Assembly (NCBI RefSeq): GCF_001936255.1
Contig: NZ_CP013704.1
Span: 1 to 64,000 of the forward strand
Direction: 5' to 3'
Length of the DNA: 64,000 nucleotides
Source: Borrelia anserina Es
Lineage (GTDB): Bacteria > Spirochaetota > Spirochaetia > Borreliales > Borreliaceae
Below are positions 30,243 through 40,088 of the stretch, one piece after another. The notes beneath the pieces are model-generated. The model was not told the origin of the DNA, did not search any database, and was given only the letters and a program-made list of their open reading frames with translations. Positions within the stretch are counted from its first letter, which is position 1. Every line of letters begins with the position of its first letter. Position numbers and translations under genes: made by a program.

Positions 30243-30773
30243 TCAATATCTCTTAGTGAAATAAAGATCAAACATCAAATCACCATCTCTGTTAAAATTC
30301 ATGTCAAAACCAGGTTGCAATCCTCCCAACATAATTCCTAAATTCTGTTGAAGTCGCTTGTTATAACCAGACACATATGTAAAGGGAAGTATAACTTCAA
30401 CAATTCGGGTTAAAGCCATAGTAACCCCTCCTAACGTCAATATAGATAAACTAACTACTGATGGTTTCTTATCAACACTTTTATAATAAGATTGATACAC
30501 AGAATATGCACCATAACCTACTAAACCTAAACCCAAAGTATCAAATCCTAAAGACAGTAGCCCACCAGTAATATCACCCTGCACTAAAGAACCTACCCCG
30601 AAACCTACAAAAAGATTCAATAAGAAAGGTAATAAAGAACTCTTCTTATAGGTCTCATAAAGTAACATCTTTTCCACATTACCAGAACTATTTGGATTTA
30701 CCTCATCATAACCTTGGGCAAAGCCAAAAATAGTACTAAGTAAAAACAACACCAAAATAAACATTCTTTTCAT
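30243..30773 (-). CDS. p13: Outer-membrane protein P13
   Basis: A 176-residue integral outer-membrane protein of Borrelia, reported to form channels and to be processed at its C-terminus by CtpA. The signal peptide is MKRMFILVLFLLSTIFGFA. Several hydrophobic glycine-rich segments follow (LFVGFGVGSLV, LGLGLVGYGAYSVY, SILTLGGVTMAL), as in P13. The ATG at 30773 follows GGGGG and is preferred to the frame opening at 30812. A strong promoter lies directly upstream. Corresponds to BB0034. Confidence 0.92.
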   Translation of the reverse strand: MKRMFILVLFLLSTIFGFAQGYDEVNPNSSGNVEKMLLYETYKKSSLLPFLLNLFVGFGVGSLVQGDITGGLLSLGFDTLGLGLVGYGAYSVYQSYYKSVDKKPSVVSLSILTLGGVTMALTRIVEVILPFTYVSGYNKRLQQNLGIMLGGLQPGFDMNFNRDGDLMFDLYFTKRY

Positions 30774-30803
30774 AAAAACCCCCATATAACCATTCAATAC
30801 TTG

Positions 30804-30832
30804 ATTATACACACATCAAGAAAATTATTCAA
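30804..30832 (-). promoter_or_regulatory. Sigma-70 promoter of p13
   Basis: On the minus strand, TTGAAT (30832-30827) and TATAAT (30809-30804) are separated by 17 bases, and the -10 is preceded by TGTG. The start point falls near 30797, about 24 bases before the p13 ATG. The box lies in the short gap after the parC stop, so p13 is transcribed on its own. Confidence 0.7.
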
Positions 30833-30851
30833 TATTTAATTTGCCATAAAT

Positions 30852-32735
30852 CTATTTAAACCTAACTTTCTTAATAACACTGCTTGAAATCCTCTTACCC
30901 AAAGAAAGTCGTGATTTAACCATAAAATCATCAATATTAATCACTTTAATAACATTCTTGCTAGTGGAAAATTCTACAAATTTTGGATTTAAAGCAAAAT
31001 TTATAAATTCATCCTCATCATTTAAAAAATTATAAACCTTATCTGTAATAAATTTATCTATCCTAAACCTCTTAACATAATAAAAATTATCTGATTTATT
31101 AAGATAGATTATAGAAAACACTTGATCTTTAGAATTATTTATATCATATACTAAAACATTCACATTATTCTTATCAATAAAGGTTTTATCCTCAATATTT
31201 TTTAAAATATAAGAATTCTTTCTAAATATCAGTATTTTATCATAATAGCTAGCATTACCAATAAAATCACCATCAATAAGACTGGTTCCCACAAAACCTG
31301 ACTTTAGGTTTAAATAAACCTTCATATTCTTAGTAGCTATTTCTTTAACACTTTTTGACTTAATAAAAGAGATTTCCGTCTTTCTCTGATAAACTTTAGA
31401 ATATTTTGCAAGAAGCTTATCAATAAAATTTATTGAATAACCCTTAATTGACTGAATATTGCTCTCTACACTTTTTAATTCTTTACTTAAAGTCCGAATA
31501 TCTTTATTATTTTTATCAATATCAAACATACTTATCTTTCTAATAGGAATTCTAAGCAAATTTTCGATATCATCTAAAACAACCTCTCTAGATAAGCTAT
31601 CTTTATACTTTAAAATTTCATCCATCACAATACCAATAACATCAGATTCTCTAGAAATAACCTCAAGAATTTTATAAATTTTTTTCTCAATAAATATTTG
31701 TTCTAAAGTTTTAGAAAATATCTTCTCAAGTATTTTATTCTTTTCCAATTCAAGTTCCATCTTTAAAACTTTTTGCAAATGCTCAGCATGAAACTTGATA
31801 ATATCTGTGACAGTATAAATGACAGGATATCTTTCACTCAATAAAAGCAAATTGACAGAAATAGAAATTTGACAATTTGTATAATGATATAACTTTTCAA
31901 TAACTTCATTCACATTCACTCCTCTTGGAAGAGTTAACTCAATTTCAACATTCTCAGTAGTAAAATCGTTAATGCTTGAAACTTTAATATAATTTTTTCG
32001 AATTGCTTTCTCAATTGAAGCTATCAAACTCTCAGTGGTTTCTCCAAATGGCAATTCTTTTATTAAAATGGCCTTATTATCATCTGTAGGCTCAATTCTT
32101 GCACGAACCAAAACCTTCCCATTTCCATCAGAATATTCATTAACGTCTACTATTCCACCTGTTGGAAAATCAGGATAAAGTTCATAAGTTTCTCCAAGTA
32201 ACTCACTTTTAACAGCACTCAAAATCTCATTAAAATTATGAGGAAGAATTTTAGCAGCCATTCCAACTGCAATTCCTTCACTCCCCTGAACAAGTATTAC
32301 AGGAATTTTGGCAGGAAAAATTAAAGGTTCATCATTTCGACCATCATAAGAAGGTTCATAAGATGTTATTTCCTTGCTATAAAGTACCTCAAATGCCAAA
32401 GGAGTTAACCGACATTCAATGTAACGTGATGCAGAAGCAGGGTCACCTGTTAAAAGATTACCGAAATTTCCCTGTTTTTCAATAAACAAATCCTTATTTG
32501 CCATATTAACAAGCGCTTCATAAATCGAAGTATCCCCATGGGGATGATATTTCATCGTATTTCCAACAACATTTGCAACTTTATGAAAATTGCCATCATT
32601 CATCTCAAAAAGAGAATGTATGATACGTCTCTGGACAGGCTTAAATCCATCAATAATACTCGCGATCGCACGATCTTTAATAACATAAGATGAATATTGT
32701 AAAAAATTATCATTAAGTAACGTTTTAATATCCAT
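30852..32735 (-). CDS. parC: DNA topoisomerase IV subunit A
   Basis: DNA-cleaving subunit of topoisomerase IV, which unlinks replicated DNA. The catalytic tyrosine is in SASRYIECRL (Y105), after the winged-helix region KPVQRRIIHS and HPHGDTSIYEA. The 627 residues are short for ParC; the C-terminal beta-pinwheel region after about 490 is abbreviated. Telomere-capped chromosomes still need decatenation during replication. The ATG overlaps the parE stop (TAATG). Corresponds to BB0035. Confidence 0.93.
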   Translation of the reverse strand: MDIKTLLNDNFLQYSSYVIKDRAIASIIDGFKPVQRRIIHSLFEMNDGNFHKVANVVGNTMKYHPHGDTSIYEALVNMANKDLFIEKQGNFGNLLTGDPASASRYIECRLTPLAFEVLYSKEITSYEPSYDGRNDEPLIFPAKIPVILVQGSEGIAVGMAAKILPHNFNEILSAVKSELLGETYELYPDFPTGGIVDVNEYSDGNGKVLVRARIEPTDDNKAILIKELPFGETTESLIASIEKAIRKNYIKVSSINDFTTENVEIELTLPRGVNVNEVIEKLYHYTNCQISISVNLLLLSERYPVIYTVTDIIKFHAEHLQKVLKMELELEKNKILEKIFSKTLEQIFIEKKIYKILEVISRESDVIGIVMDEILKYKDSLSREVVLDDIENLLRIPIRKISMFDIDKNNKDIRTLSKELKSVESNIQSIKGYSINFIDKLLAKYSKVYQRKTEISFIKSKSVKEIATKNMKVYLNLKSGFVGTSLIDGDFIGNASYYDKILIFRKNSYILKNIEDKTFIDKNNVNVLVYDINNSKDQVFSIIYLNKSDNFYYVKRFRIDKFITDKVYNFLNDEDEFINFALNPKFVEFSTSKNVIKVINIDDFMVKSRLSLGKRISSSVIKKVRFK

Positions 32736-34531
32736 TAAATTAAATTCTCCATAATAAAGTTTCGCCTCTCAGGAGTATTTGGCCCCATATAAAATCCTAA
32801 ATGCTCTTTTATTTCCTTAATGTTGATAAGATCTACTTTTGTAAGCTTAATATTAGCAACATCAATAAAACCTCTAAACTCACTTGGAGAAATCTCTCCA
32901 AGTCCTTTAAATCTTGTAACTTCAGGATTTTTAAGCTCAAGAATAGCTTTTTGCTTCTCTTCCTCAGAATAACAATAAATAGTAGCATTTTTATTCCTTA
33001 CTCTAAAGAGTGGTGTCTCTAAAATATACATATGCCCATTTAAAATCAAATCTTCAAAATAAGTCAAAAAAAAGGTTAAAAGCAAATTTCTAATATGAAA
33101 ACCATCAAAATCCGCATCTGTAGCAATCACTATTTTATTATACCTCAAATTCTCAATTGACTCTTCAATGCCAAGTGCTACCATCATATTATAAAGTTCT
33201 TCATTCTTATATATTTCTGACTTACTCTTTTCAAACATGTTTTGTGGCTTACCACGAAGAGAAAATATAGCCTGTGTATAAACATCTCTACAAGACACCA
33301 TTGAACCTGTTGCAGAATCTCCTTCAGTTAAGAAGATCATAGTAGCATCAGATTGTAGACTCTTTTCATTAAAGTGAAACTTACAATCCTTAAGCTTAGG
33401 AATCTTAAAAGATATTTTCTTTGCTCTCTCTTTTGCCTCTTTACGTACACTACTTAATTCTTTTCTAAGACGTTCATTATCAACAACTTTGTTCTCAATT
33501 ACCTTTGCAAGTATCTTATCCTTATAAAGGATTTCTAAAATTATTCTTTGCACTTCCTTAGCAACATTACTTCTAGTCTCAACATTACCAAGCTTATTTT
33601 TAGTCTGACTTTCAAACATTGGGTCTTTTATCTTAACCGAAAGAGTAGCTACAAGTCCTTCTCTAATATCAGTAGATGAATATGTCTTTTTTAGAAAATC
33701 ATTAATACTTCTAGCAAAACCTTCTCTAAATCCCGTCTGATGAGTACCTCCATCACTAGTATACTGCCCATTTACAAATGAAAAATATGTCTCGCCATAA
33801 TTATTTGTATGAGAAAAGGCAAATTCCAAAGTCTTGCTAGAATAATAAACAAAATCATAAAGCAAATCCTCAGATTTAATCTCAGCATTCATAAAATCTA
33901 AAAGCCCATTATTTGATTGAAAAATTTGATCATTATAATTAATTTTTAAACCCTTATTTAAACAAGCATAATGAAAAAATCGCCTCCGTAAGAAATCTTC
34001 ACTATATTTATATTTACCAAAAATTTCCGCATCAGCTAAAAATTCAATATAAGTGCCATTTGGTTCATTAGATTTGCCCTCTGTAGTATTAATTAAATTT
34101 CCTTTTGAAAAAATTGCCTCAAAAAAGTTACCTTCCCTTATTGACCTTACTAAAAACTTTGAACTCAAAGCATTAACTGCTTTAGTTCCAACTCCATTAA
34201 GTCCTACAGAAAATTGAAAAACATCATCATTGTATTTAGCACCAGTATTAATAATAGAAACACTCTCTACAACCTTTCCAAGAGGAATCCCACGACCATA
34301 GTCCCTTACACTAACAACATTATCTTCCTTCTTTATAAAAATTTCTTTGCCATAACCCATGATAAATTCATCAATTGAATTATCAATAATCTCTTTAACT
34401 AAAATATAAATACCATCATCAATATTAGAACCATCTCCCAATCTCCCAATATACATCCCAGACCGTAATCTAATATGTTCAAGAGAAGACAAGGTAACAA
34501 TTTTGCTCTCATCATAACTATTTATCTTCAT
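32735..34531 (-). CDS. parE: DNA topoisomerase IV subunit B
   Basis: ATPase subunit of topoisomerase IV. The GHKL ATP-binding region has EIIDNSIDEF, VRDYGRGIPLG and GLNGVGTKAVNALS. The TOPRIM part has FLTEGDSATGSM and ATDADFDGFHIRNLLL. The C-terminal ERRNFIMENLI is typical. At 598 residues it is on the short side. It overlaps parC at TAATG and plsC by 14 bases, forming a plsC-parE-parC unit. Corresponds to BB0036. Confidence 0.95.
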   Translation of the reverse strand: MKINSYDESKIVTLSSLEHIRLRSGMYIGRLGDGSNIDDGIYILVKEIIDNSIDEFIMGYGKEIFIKKEDNVVSVRDYGRGIPLGKVVESVSIINTGAKYNDDVFQFSVGLNGVGTKAVNALSSKFLVRSIREGNFFEAIFSKGNLINTTEGKSNEPNGTYIEFLADAEIFGKYKYSEDFLRRRFFHYACLNKGLKINYNDQIFQSNNGLLDFMNAEIKSEDLLYDFVYYSSKTLEFAFSHTNNYGETYFSFVNGQYTSDGGTHQTGFREGFARSINDFLKKTYSSTDIREGLVATLSVKIKDPMFESQTKNKLGNVETRSNVAKEVQRIILEILYKDKILAKVIENKVVDNERLRKELSSVRKEAKERAKKISFKIPKLKDCKFHFNEKSLQSDATMIFLTEGDSATGSMVSCRDVYTQAIFSLRGKPQNMFEKSKSEIYKNEELYNMMVALGIEESIENLRYNKIVIATDADFDGFHIRNLLLTFFLTYFEDLILNGHMYILETPLFRVRNKNATIYCYSEEEKQKAILELKNPEVTRFKGLGEISPSEFRGFIDVANIKLTKVDLINIKEIKEHLGFYMGPNTPERRNFIMENLI

Positions 34532-35291
34532 TTAAATTCCCATCAATATTATATTGAATTTTCATTTCTTCTAGTTTTTTAACTATCCTATCTCTAACAA
34601 TAACATGAAGCTTATTTTTTTCATCATCTGTCAACTTAGAAACATCTATTAAAGAATGAACATGTACATAGATAGATAATCCTGAATTCAATATCCAATT
34701 GTTAATAAAAATTTTATGTGTATTAAGCAAAGTAACAGGCATAATTGGAGAATTCGTCTTTAAAGCTAGATTAACAGAACCTCTTTTAAAATCTCTTGTT
34801 TTTCCACCTCGATTTCTAGTTCCTTCAGGAAAAATTACAATAGCCCCTCCTTCTTGAATAACCTTAGCAGCTTTCCTTTGAGTAATAGCAGAAGATTTTA
34901 TACTATTTCTATTTATAAAAATAGATCCCATAGAAATTAATAAGAAATTAATTAACGGAATATATAAAAGCGATCTCTTAGCAATTACAACAAAGGGTCT
35001 TACAAATATATATATTAAAAAAAGTGGATCCATCGAAGCAATATGATTTGACATAATGACTACACCACCCTTATGCAAATAACAATCATTATCACTTGTA
35101 ACAACAACCTTAATTCCAGAAAGCCATAAACTACCCTTAAGAACACATCTAATTAATGGAAAACTAAATTTCATAAAAAAACTCTCAAGCTTAAAAAGCT
35201 TAAAAACTAAAAATACTGGAAATAAAACTGCAAAAATCAAAATAAATAGAAAAAAATTAATATAAGTAACAATACTTCTTAAGATTTTCAT
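34518..35291 (-). CDS. plsC: 1-acyl-sn-glycerol-3-phosphate acyltransferase
   Basis: Acylates lysophosphatidic acid to phosphatidic acid at the inner membrane. It has an N-terminal hydrophobic segment, the HX4D catalytic motif as NHIASMD near residue 83, and the substrate motif FPEGTRNRGG near residue 154, with KRGSVNLAL and PIMPV blocks. Length 257 is usual. It overlaps the parE start by 14 bases and lies 5 bases after the lipoprotein gene. Corresponds to BB0037. Confidence 0.93.
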   Translation of the reverse strand: MKILRSIVTYINFFLFILIFAVLFPVFLVFKLFKLESFFMKFSFPLIRCVLKGSLWLSGIKVVVTSDNDCYLHKGGVVIMSNHIASMDPLFLIYIFVRPFVVIAKRSLLYIPLINFLLISMGSIFINRNSIKSSAITQRKAAKVIQEGGAIVIFPEGTRNRGGKTRDFKRGSVNLALKTNSPIMPVTLLNTHKIFINNWILNSGLSIYVHVHSLIDVSKLTDDEKNKLHVIVRDRIVKKLEEMKIQYNIDGNLNEDK

Positions 35292-35296
35292 AAAAT

Positions 35297-36748
35297 TTAC
35301 CCTAGTTTCTCTATCCTTTCAAGTTTTAATTTTTGACCTTTCACCAAATTTATTTCATCTTTCAAAATTTTAATAGGATTAAGAATAAGCGTGGAAAATT
35401 TTTGATTCTGCATTATTTTCTCGCTAAACTCAACAATAAAAGCTTCGCTTATCTTATTCTCACCCATTCTAATTTCATACTCAAGTATTAAATTATCATT
35501 TAAACTAAAAACATCAAAAATTCCATAATAAATGTTATCTTCAGCCATATAAATAAGATTAGGATAAGAAAAATCATAAATGACATCCTTATACGCATAA
35601 TTACCATTTGGAATAAACAAAGAATCCTTACCATCCTCAACTAAAACAGAATCATCAAACCTCTTAAAAAGACCTGAGAATCCATACTTATCATAAGCAT
35701 CTGTTCCAGTATCAATTTTTATCTCAATATTATTGATATCAATAATTTTAATCCAAAAATTATATACTATCAAATCTGAAAAAATAGATTTAGTACTAAT
35801 ATTAAGAATATTATAGGCAGGTTTCGAGATATACTCAATGTGTGCAATTTCTTGAGAATTGTTTTTTAAAATACTAATTTCATTAAGATGTCTATTAAAT
35901 GACAAAAATAAAATATTGTCAACATTTGACTTACCTGAATGTTGATATGCATCTCTATCATACCAAACACCATATAAAAATTTATAAACTTCATCTTTTG
36001 ACAAATTCCCTAAAGTCTTATATACATCATTATCCATTCGTCTGATCTTCTCACTAGTAGACGAAGGATGATATATGCCTTGTAATTGAGAATACTCATA
36101 CTTTTCTATTTTACTGATCATCATATCTTCACCCTGCTTTTCATATCTTTCTAAAGAAATAGAATAACTCTCATTTGATTGTTTATCATCATAAGCCGAA
36201 GATCTCTCATACTTATTTATAATAATACTTCCATTGACTCTATCAAAAAATATAGGCCTATACGATGAAACATCATTAGCAACTGCCCTTTGAAAGACAT
36301 ACAAAACAGAATCCTCACCTAAAAAGCCTTGAACTACTATATCAAGATTATAATCACCAGTAATATCTTCAAGATACATATTGTAAGAATTTTTAGAATC
36401 AATATCTACTTGTGCCTTAAAAAGGACTACTTCCTCATGACTTTTTGGATCAAAACCAATAATAAATAAATAGGTTTTAAGATCTGAAAAATTCTGCGCT
36501 AAAACCACCTTCTCAAAGTAAACATCTAAATTTAAATTTTCTTGATGAACTGACAAAATCTTGTAACCCTTAAGGTCAATAAGAGAATCAAAAACATCCT
36601 CTCCTGTATCGCCACTTGCATCTAAATTAGAATAATTTATCTTACTATTATTTCTAACATCTTTATTAAAAACAACAAAATCCTTATTCCCTTTAACACA
36701 AGAAAATAAACTTAAAAAAAGAAATATAATCCATTTTCCAAAACACAT
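35297..36748 (-). CDS. Predicted lipoprotein (BB0038-like, possibly pallilysin-related)
   Basis: A 483-residue exported protein. The N-terminus [17 protein letters not shown] ends in a relaxed Borrelia-type lipobox with cysteine near 17. The middle has repeats like [15 protein letters not shown] and YLFIIGFD that recall FG-GAP/VCBS-type beta-propeller repeats. I recall relatives being named pallilysin-related adhesins; I see no convincing HEXXH metalloprotease site here (only SHEEVV). Adhesion or structure is possible but unproven. It lies between the PpiD-like gene and plsC on the same strand. Confidence 0.68.
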   Translation of the reverse strand: MCFGKWIIFLFLSLFSCVKGNKDFVVFNKDVRNNSKINYSNLDASGDTGEDVFDSLIDLKGYKILSVHQENLNLDVYFEKVVLAQNFSDLKTYLFIIGFDPKSHEEVVLFKAQVDIDSKNSYNMYLEDITGDYNLDIVVQGFLGEDSVLYVFQRAVANDVSSYRPIFFDRVNGSIIINKYERSSAYDDKQSNESYSISLERYEKQGEDMMISKIEKYEYSQLQGIYHPSSTSEKIRRMDNDVYKTLGNLSKDEVYKFLYGVWYDRDAYQHSGKSNVDNILFLSFNRHLNEISILKNNSQEIAHIEYISKPAYNILNISTKSIFSDLIVYNFWIKIIDINNIEIKIDTGTDAYDKYGFSGLFKRFDDSVLVEDGKDSLFIPNGNYAYKDVIYDFSYPNLIYMAEDNIYYGIFDVFSLNDNLILEYEIRMGENKISEAFIVEFSEKIMQNQKFSTLILNPIKILKDEINLVKGQKLKLERIEKLG

Positions 36749-36804
36749 ACCACATGATTTTTATCTATTATTTATAATAATAACAACATAAATGTCTAAA
36801 TATA

Positions 36805-38313
36805 CTAATTGCTAGTCTTTAACGCAAAATCTTGTAAAGAAAAGAATGCATCATTAAAATTTTCCTTAAAATTATTTTTACTTAAAATATAATCTAACAC
36901 TAACTTATTATTTGCCTGATAAAGACTATCAAAAATATGATTTTCCTCACCTAAATTATCAGAACTCACAGAAGTCTTACCACTTGAACGCAAATAAAAT
37001 AGATAAACTTTGCGATCTGCTAAAAAGGGCTTAGACCACTGATCTTCTTTCAAACCAAAAATGACATCATAAAAATCCTTGCTATTGACAAAAACTGATA
37101 ACCCTTTTAAAGTGCTAGGATAAATACTTATATTATATGCAAGATTAACAACATCTTCTTTTAATTCCAACTTATGTTTCTTAAAAACTTGTTGCGGTCT
37201 ACCAGAATTAATTTCAGCTAGAATAGCATTAAGCTTATTCTCAAGAAACGTCTCAATAACATTTGGTTCGTAAGTTTCTATATACCTCCTAACAGAACTA
37301 ATATCATGTTCTAAATCCTTATCAAAATAATAAATATCACTCAATACCTTGTATATCTCATATTCATTTCCATTCCTAGATTTAATGGGACTTGTAAATT
37401 CATTCATATTAAGAGCAAAAATTGCAGCAAGATCTTCCTTTTTCTCAAGCATAAGATCCAAATCAAAATAATATTTCTTAGAAGAAGCAATACCTTTAAA
37501 ATTAGCAACATCCTCAGAATAAAATTTAGCAATCTCTTCAAAAGGCACACCCTTAGACAATTTCCCATAAGCATCACTAGCATCCCTTAAATTCTTAAAA
37601 CGAATAGACACAACATCCAAACTCCTAAATAATTTCTGTTTCTGGTTGGCATAAGAGATCACCTCATCTTTCGGAAAATCCTGGTATGAGAGCACAACAT
37701 ATGCAATCTCTTTTCTAACTTCATTCATCCTCTTAATAGAGTTCAAAATAGAATCTGGCAATATGAAGCTACTATTTAAAAAAATTTGCATGTTCGAAGA
37801 GAGTAAATTCTCCACTGCTTCACGATGAATTTTAAACTTCTGATAATCAGAAATTTTATTGTATCTCTTGGGACTAAAAGTACCGCTAGAGTCCAAATAC
37901 ACAGGAGAACTCATTAAATTTTTATTCAACATACCTTTTGAAACATAAAAATTATTAGTCTTTGCCAAATCAAGAAAAGCAACATCTTCAATATACTTTT
38001 TAAAAGCTAAGTGCCAAATAAAATATTCCATATCAAAATTATTATCTTTTTTCAGCTTAGAATAAAACCTTGAGTAAGAATTAACATATTGAGCAAATTT
38101 ATTATCTTTTTCATAATAAATCGCTTGTCCTTTATAAGATCCAAACTTTACATTAGATGAACCAGTACTATCAAATAAACCTGGCATTAAGGGTGCAATA
38201 ATAAATCCAAATACAATTAAGATAAGTGCTAAAAGCCCCCATATCCCAACTCTTTTATCATTAAAATCAATTTTGGATATCACTTCTTTTGTTTGCCTTC
38301 CTTTTCTACGCAT
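36805..38313 (-). CDS. PpiD/SurA-like membrane-anchored peptidyl-prolyl isomerase-like chaperone
   Basis: A 502-residue protein with a basic N-terminus (MRRKGRQTK), one membrane helix at about 26-46 and a large extracytoplasmic part. That part has a SurA/PpiD-type helical region and a parvulin-like stretch (SIRFKNLRDASDAYGKLSKG, then FEEIAKFYSEDV). It probably assists folding of exported proteins. I chose the ATG at 38313 because AAGGG lies just upstream; the frame opens at 38331. It is divergent from cheR across a gap holding two hairpins. Corresponds to BB0039. Confidence 0.75.
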   Translation of the reverse strand: MRRKGRQTKEVISKIDFNDKRVGIWGLLALILIVFGFIIAPLMPGLFDSTGSSNVKFGSYKGQAIYYEKDNKFAQYVNSYSRFYSKLKKDNNFDMEYFIWHLAFKKYIEDVAFLDLAKTNNFYVSKGMLNKNLMSSPVYLDSSGTFSPKRYNKISDYQKFKIHREAVENLLSSNMQIFLNSSFILPDSILNSIKRMNEVRKEIAYVVLSYQDFPKDEVISYANQKQKLFRSLDVVSIRFKNLRDASDAYGKLSKGVPFEEIAKFYSEDVANFKGIASSKKYYFDLDLMLEKKEDLAAIFALNMNEFTSPIKSRNGNEYEIYKVLSDIYYFDKDLEHDISSVRRYIETYEPNVIETFLENKLNAILAEINSGRPQQVFKKHKLELKEDVVNLAYNISIYPSTLKGLSVFVNSKDFYDVIFGLKEDQWSKPFLADRKVYLFYLRSSGKTSVSSDNLGEENHIFDSLYQANNKLVLDYILSKNNFKENFNDAFFSLQDFALKTSN

Positions 38314-38405
38314 AAAAACAACCCTTATCATGTAAGTAAAATAACACTTTAGATATTAAAATAACATAATTAAAACATTATTTCAATTAAAACATTTATA
38401 TCAAA

Positions 38406-38448
38406 ATACATTTTTGATATGATATAAAATATCATATCAAAAATGTAT
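38406..38448. repeat. Perfect 20-bp inverted repeat in the cheR upstream region
   Basis: The arm 38406-38425 (ATACATTTTTGATATGATAT) is the exact complement of 38429-38448, leaving a 3-base loop. It sits in the gap between the divergent PpiD-like gene and cheR, not at a gene end, so a terminator is unlikely for either. It could be an operator, a protein-binding site or a structured DNA element. Confidence 0.85.
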
Positions 38449-38461
38449 GTAAAATATTTTT

Positions 38462-38477
38462 GGAACTCAAAAGTTCC
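38462..38477. promoter_or_regulatory. Small hairpin before cheR
   Basis: GGAACT at 38462-38467 and AGTTCC at 38472-38477 form a 6-bp stem with loop CAAA, 14 bases after the large inverted repeat and about 40 bases before the cheR ATG. It may lie in the cheR leader or be an operator half-site pair. Confidence 0.4.
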
Positions 38478-38518
38478 CTACAACTTAATAATAAAAAATA
38501 TGATAGAAAATAATACAT

Positions 38519-39358
38519 ATGAATAACGAGTTTAATATAAAAATAAACCAAGAAGAACTAATTAGACTCACCAAAATAATTTATAATAATTTCGGTATTA
38601 ATCTTACCGAGAAAAAAAAATTATTAATTGAAAGTCGACTATCATCGATAATCAAAGCAAAAAATTTAAATAGTTTTACAGAATATATTAATTACTTAGA
38701 AAATCAAAAAAACAAAATATCTTTAATAGAATTAGTGGACAAAATATCGACAAATCATACTTATTTTTTTAGAGAACCTAATCATTTTAAATTTCTAGAG
38801 GAAAAACTCTTACCCAAAATGTTTAAACAAATGTCTCAATCAGGAGAAAAAGAAATAAGAATATGGTCAGCCGGATGCTCAAGTGGAGAAGAACCATATA
38901 CAATTGCAATGATAGTAAATGAACATATAAAAAGCAATCAAATTAATTGCAAAGCAAAAATCCTAGCAACAGATATCTCAATTACCGTTCTTAATGAAGC
39001 TAAACAAGGAATCTATACTGAAGATCGAGTAAAGACACTCCCAAAATATTTAAAAATCAAATATTTGAACAAAATCACAAACGACAAATTTGAAGTCAAA
39101 GATACACTTAAAGGAATGATTCAATTTAAAAAATTAAACTTAATAAATGAATTTTTTCCTTTCAATAAAAAATTTGACTTGATCTTTTGCAGAAACGTAA
39201 TGATTTATTTCGATGAAAAAACTAGAAATAAACTCACTGAAAGATTTAATCAGTATTTAAAAGATGGTTCTTACTTACTTATTGGTCATTCAGAAACAAT
39301 TAAAGGCAATAAAAACCTAGAGTACATCATGCCAGCAACATATAAAAAAATCAGATAA
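38519..39358 (+). CDS. cheR: Chemotaxis protein methyltransferase CheR
   Basis: Methylates glutamates of chemoreceptors with S-adenosylmethionine. The 279 residues have the N-terminal helical CheR domain, TNHTYFFREPNHF near residue 78, the SAM-binding IWSAGCSSGEEPYTIAM, ILATDISITVL, and FDLIFCRNVMIYFDEKT. It stands alone, with no other chemotaxis gene in the window. No Shine-Dalgarno sequence is visible before the ATG. Corresponds to BB0040, one of two CheR genes in Borrelia. Confidence 0.95.
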   Translation: MNNEFNIKINQEELIRLTKIIYNNFGINLTEKKKLLIESRLSSIIKAKNLNSFTEYINYLENQKNKISLIELVDKISTNHTYFFREPNHFKFLEEKLLPKMFKQMSQSGEKEIRIWSAGCSSGEEPYTIAMIVNEHIKSNQINCKAKILATDISITVLNEAKQGIYTEDRVKTLPKYLKIKYLNKITNDKFEVKDTLKGMIQFKKLNLINEFFPFNKKFDLIFCRNVMIYFDEKTRNKLTERFNQYLKDGSYLLIGHSETIKGNKNLEYIMPATYKKIR

Positions 39359-39405
39359 ATAGAGTAACTTATAACTGTTTATTCAATAATTAGATGCACA
39401 CCTAC

Positions 39406-40077
39406 TTAAGTTAGATTTACTTTTTCTCCCACTTTAACAAAATAAAGTAACTCACCTATAGTTGCAACATGGTCTCCAACTCTTTCTAAAAAACTATTTA
39501 AAAATAGTATATTTAAAAGATAATCCAAATTCTCTGGATTATTTTTCATTGCATCAATCACAACTGTCTTTTGTTTCAAAAATAATTTATCTATAATATT
39601 ATCATACTTTACTATTTTAAGTATTTTAACAAAATCTCCATCAAAGTAAGCATCAAAAATATTTGCAAGCATATCTTTTGCTGTATCAGCCATTTCTCTT
39701 AAAGGCTTTTGATAAGTATCAACTGAAAAAAAATCTTCTACATTAGATTCTAAAAGGAGTGCAACCTTTACAATTTTAGTAGAATGATCTGCAATACGTT
39801 CAAGGGAGTTAATTATCTTAATAATCGCCAAAATTTCTCTAAGTTCAGTAGCAACAGGATGTTCAGTAGCAATTATGCGTCCACACAGATCCTCAATATC
39901 ATATTGATAATCGTCTATCATTTTTTCATCTTCATTGATAATCTTTTTAGCCAAATTTTTGTCTCTAGATTCCAAAGCTATTAAAGAATTTTCAATTATT
40001 TTAAGAACACATTCCTTCATATCCCAAAGATAATCTTTAATCACTTCAAGTTGTTTAGTAAGTTTACGCCTAATCAT
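39406..40077 (-). CDS. phoU: Phosphate-transport regulatory protein PhoU
   Basis: A 223-residue protein of two three-helix PhoU bundles. The paired signatures are visible as EDLCGRIIATEHPVATELREILA with NSLERIADHSTKI, and FLNSFLERVGDHVATIGEL. PhoU dampens Pst phosphate transport and Pho signalling. No pst genes are nearby. It follows a TPR protein gene by 11 bases on the same strand and converges with cheR. Corresponds to BB0042. Confidence 0.94.
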   Translation of the reverse strand: MIRRKLTKQLEVIKDYLWDMKECVLKIIENSLIALESRDKNLAKKIINEDEKMIDDYQYDIEDLCGRIIATEHPVATELREILAIIKIINSLERIADHSTKIVKVALLLESNVEDFFSVDTYQKPLREMADTAKDMLANIFDAYFDGDFVKILKIVKYDNIIDKLFLKQKTVVIDAMKNNPENLDYLLNILFLNSFLERVGDHVATIGELLYFVKVGEKVNLT

Positions 40078-40088
40078 ACCAAATTCTC

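Noticed and set aside
36390..36470. HE-containing stretch in the lipoprotein as a pallilysin-type HEXXH protease site
   Set aside because: The residues read SHEEVV with no second histidine, so no metalloprotease motif is present.
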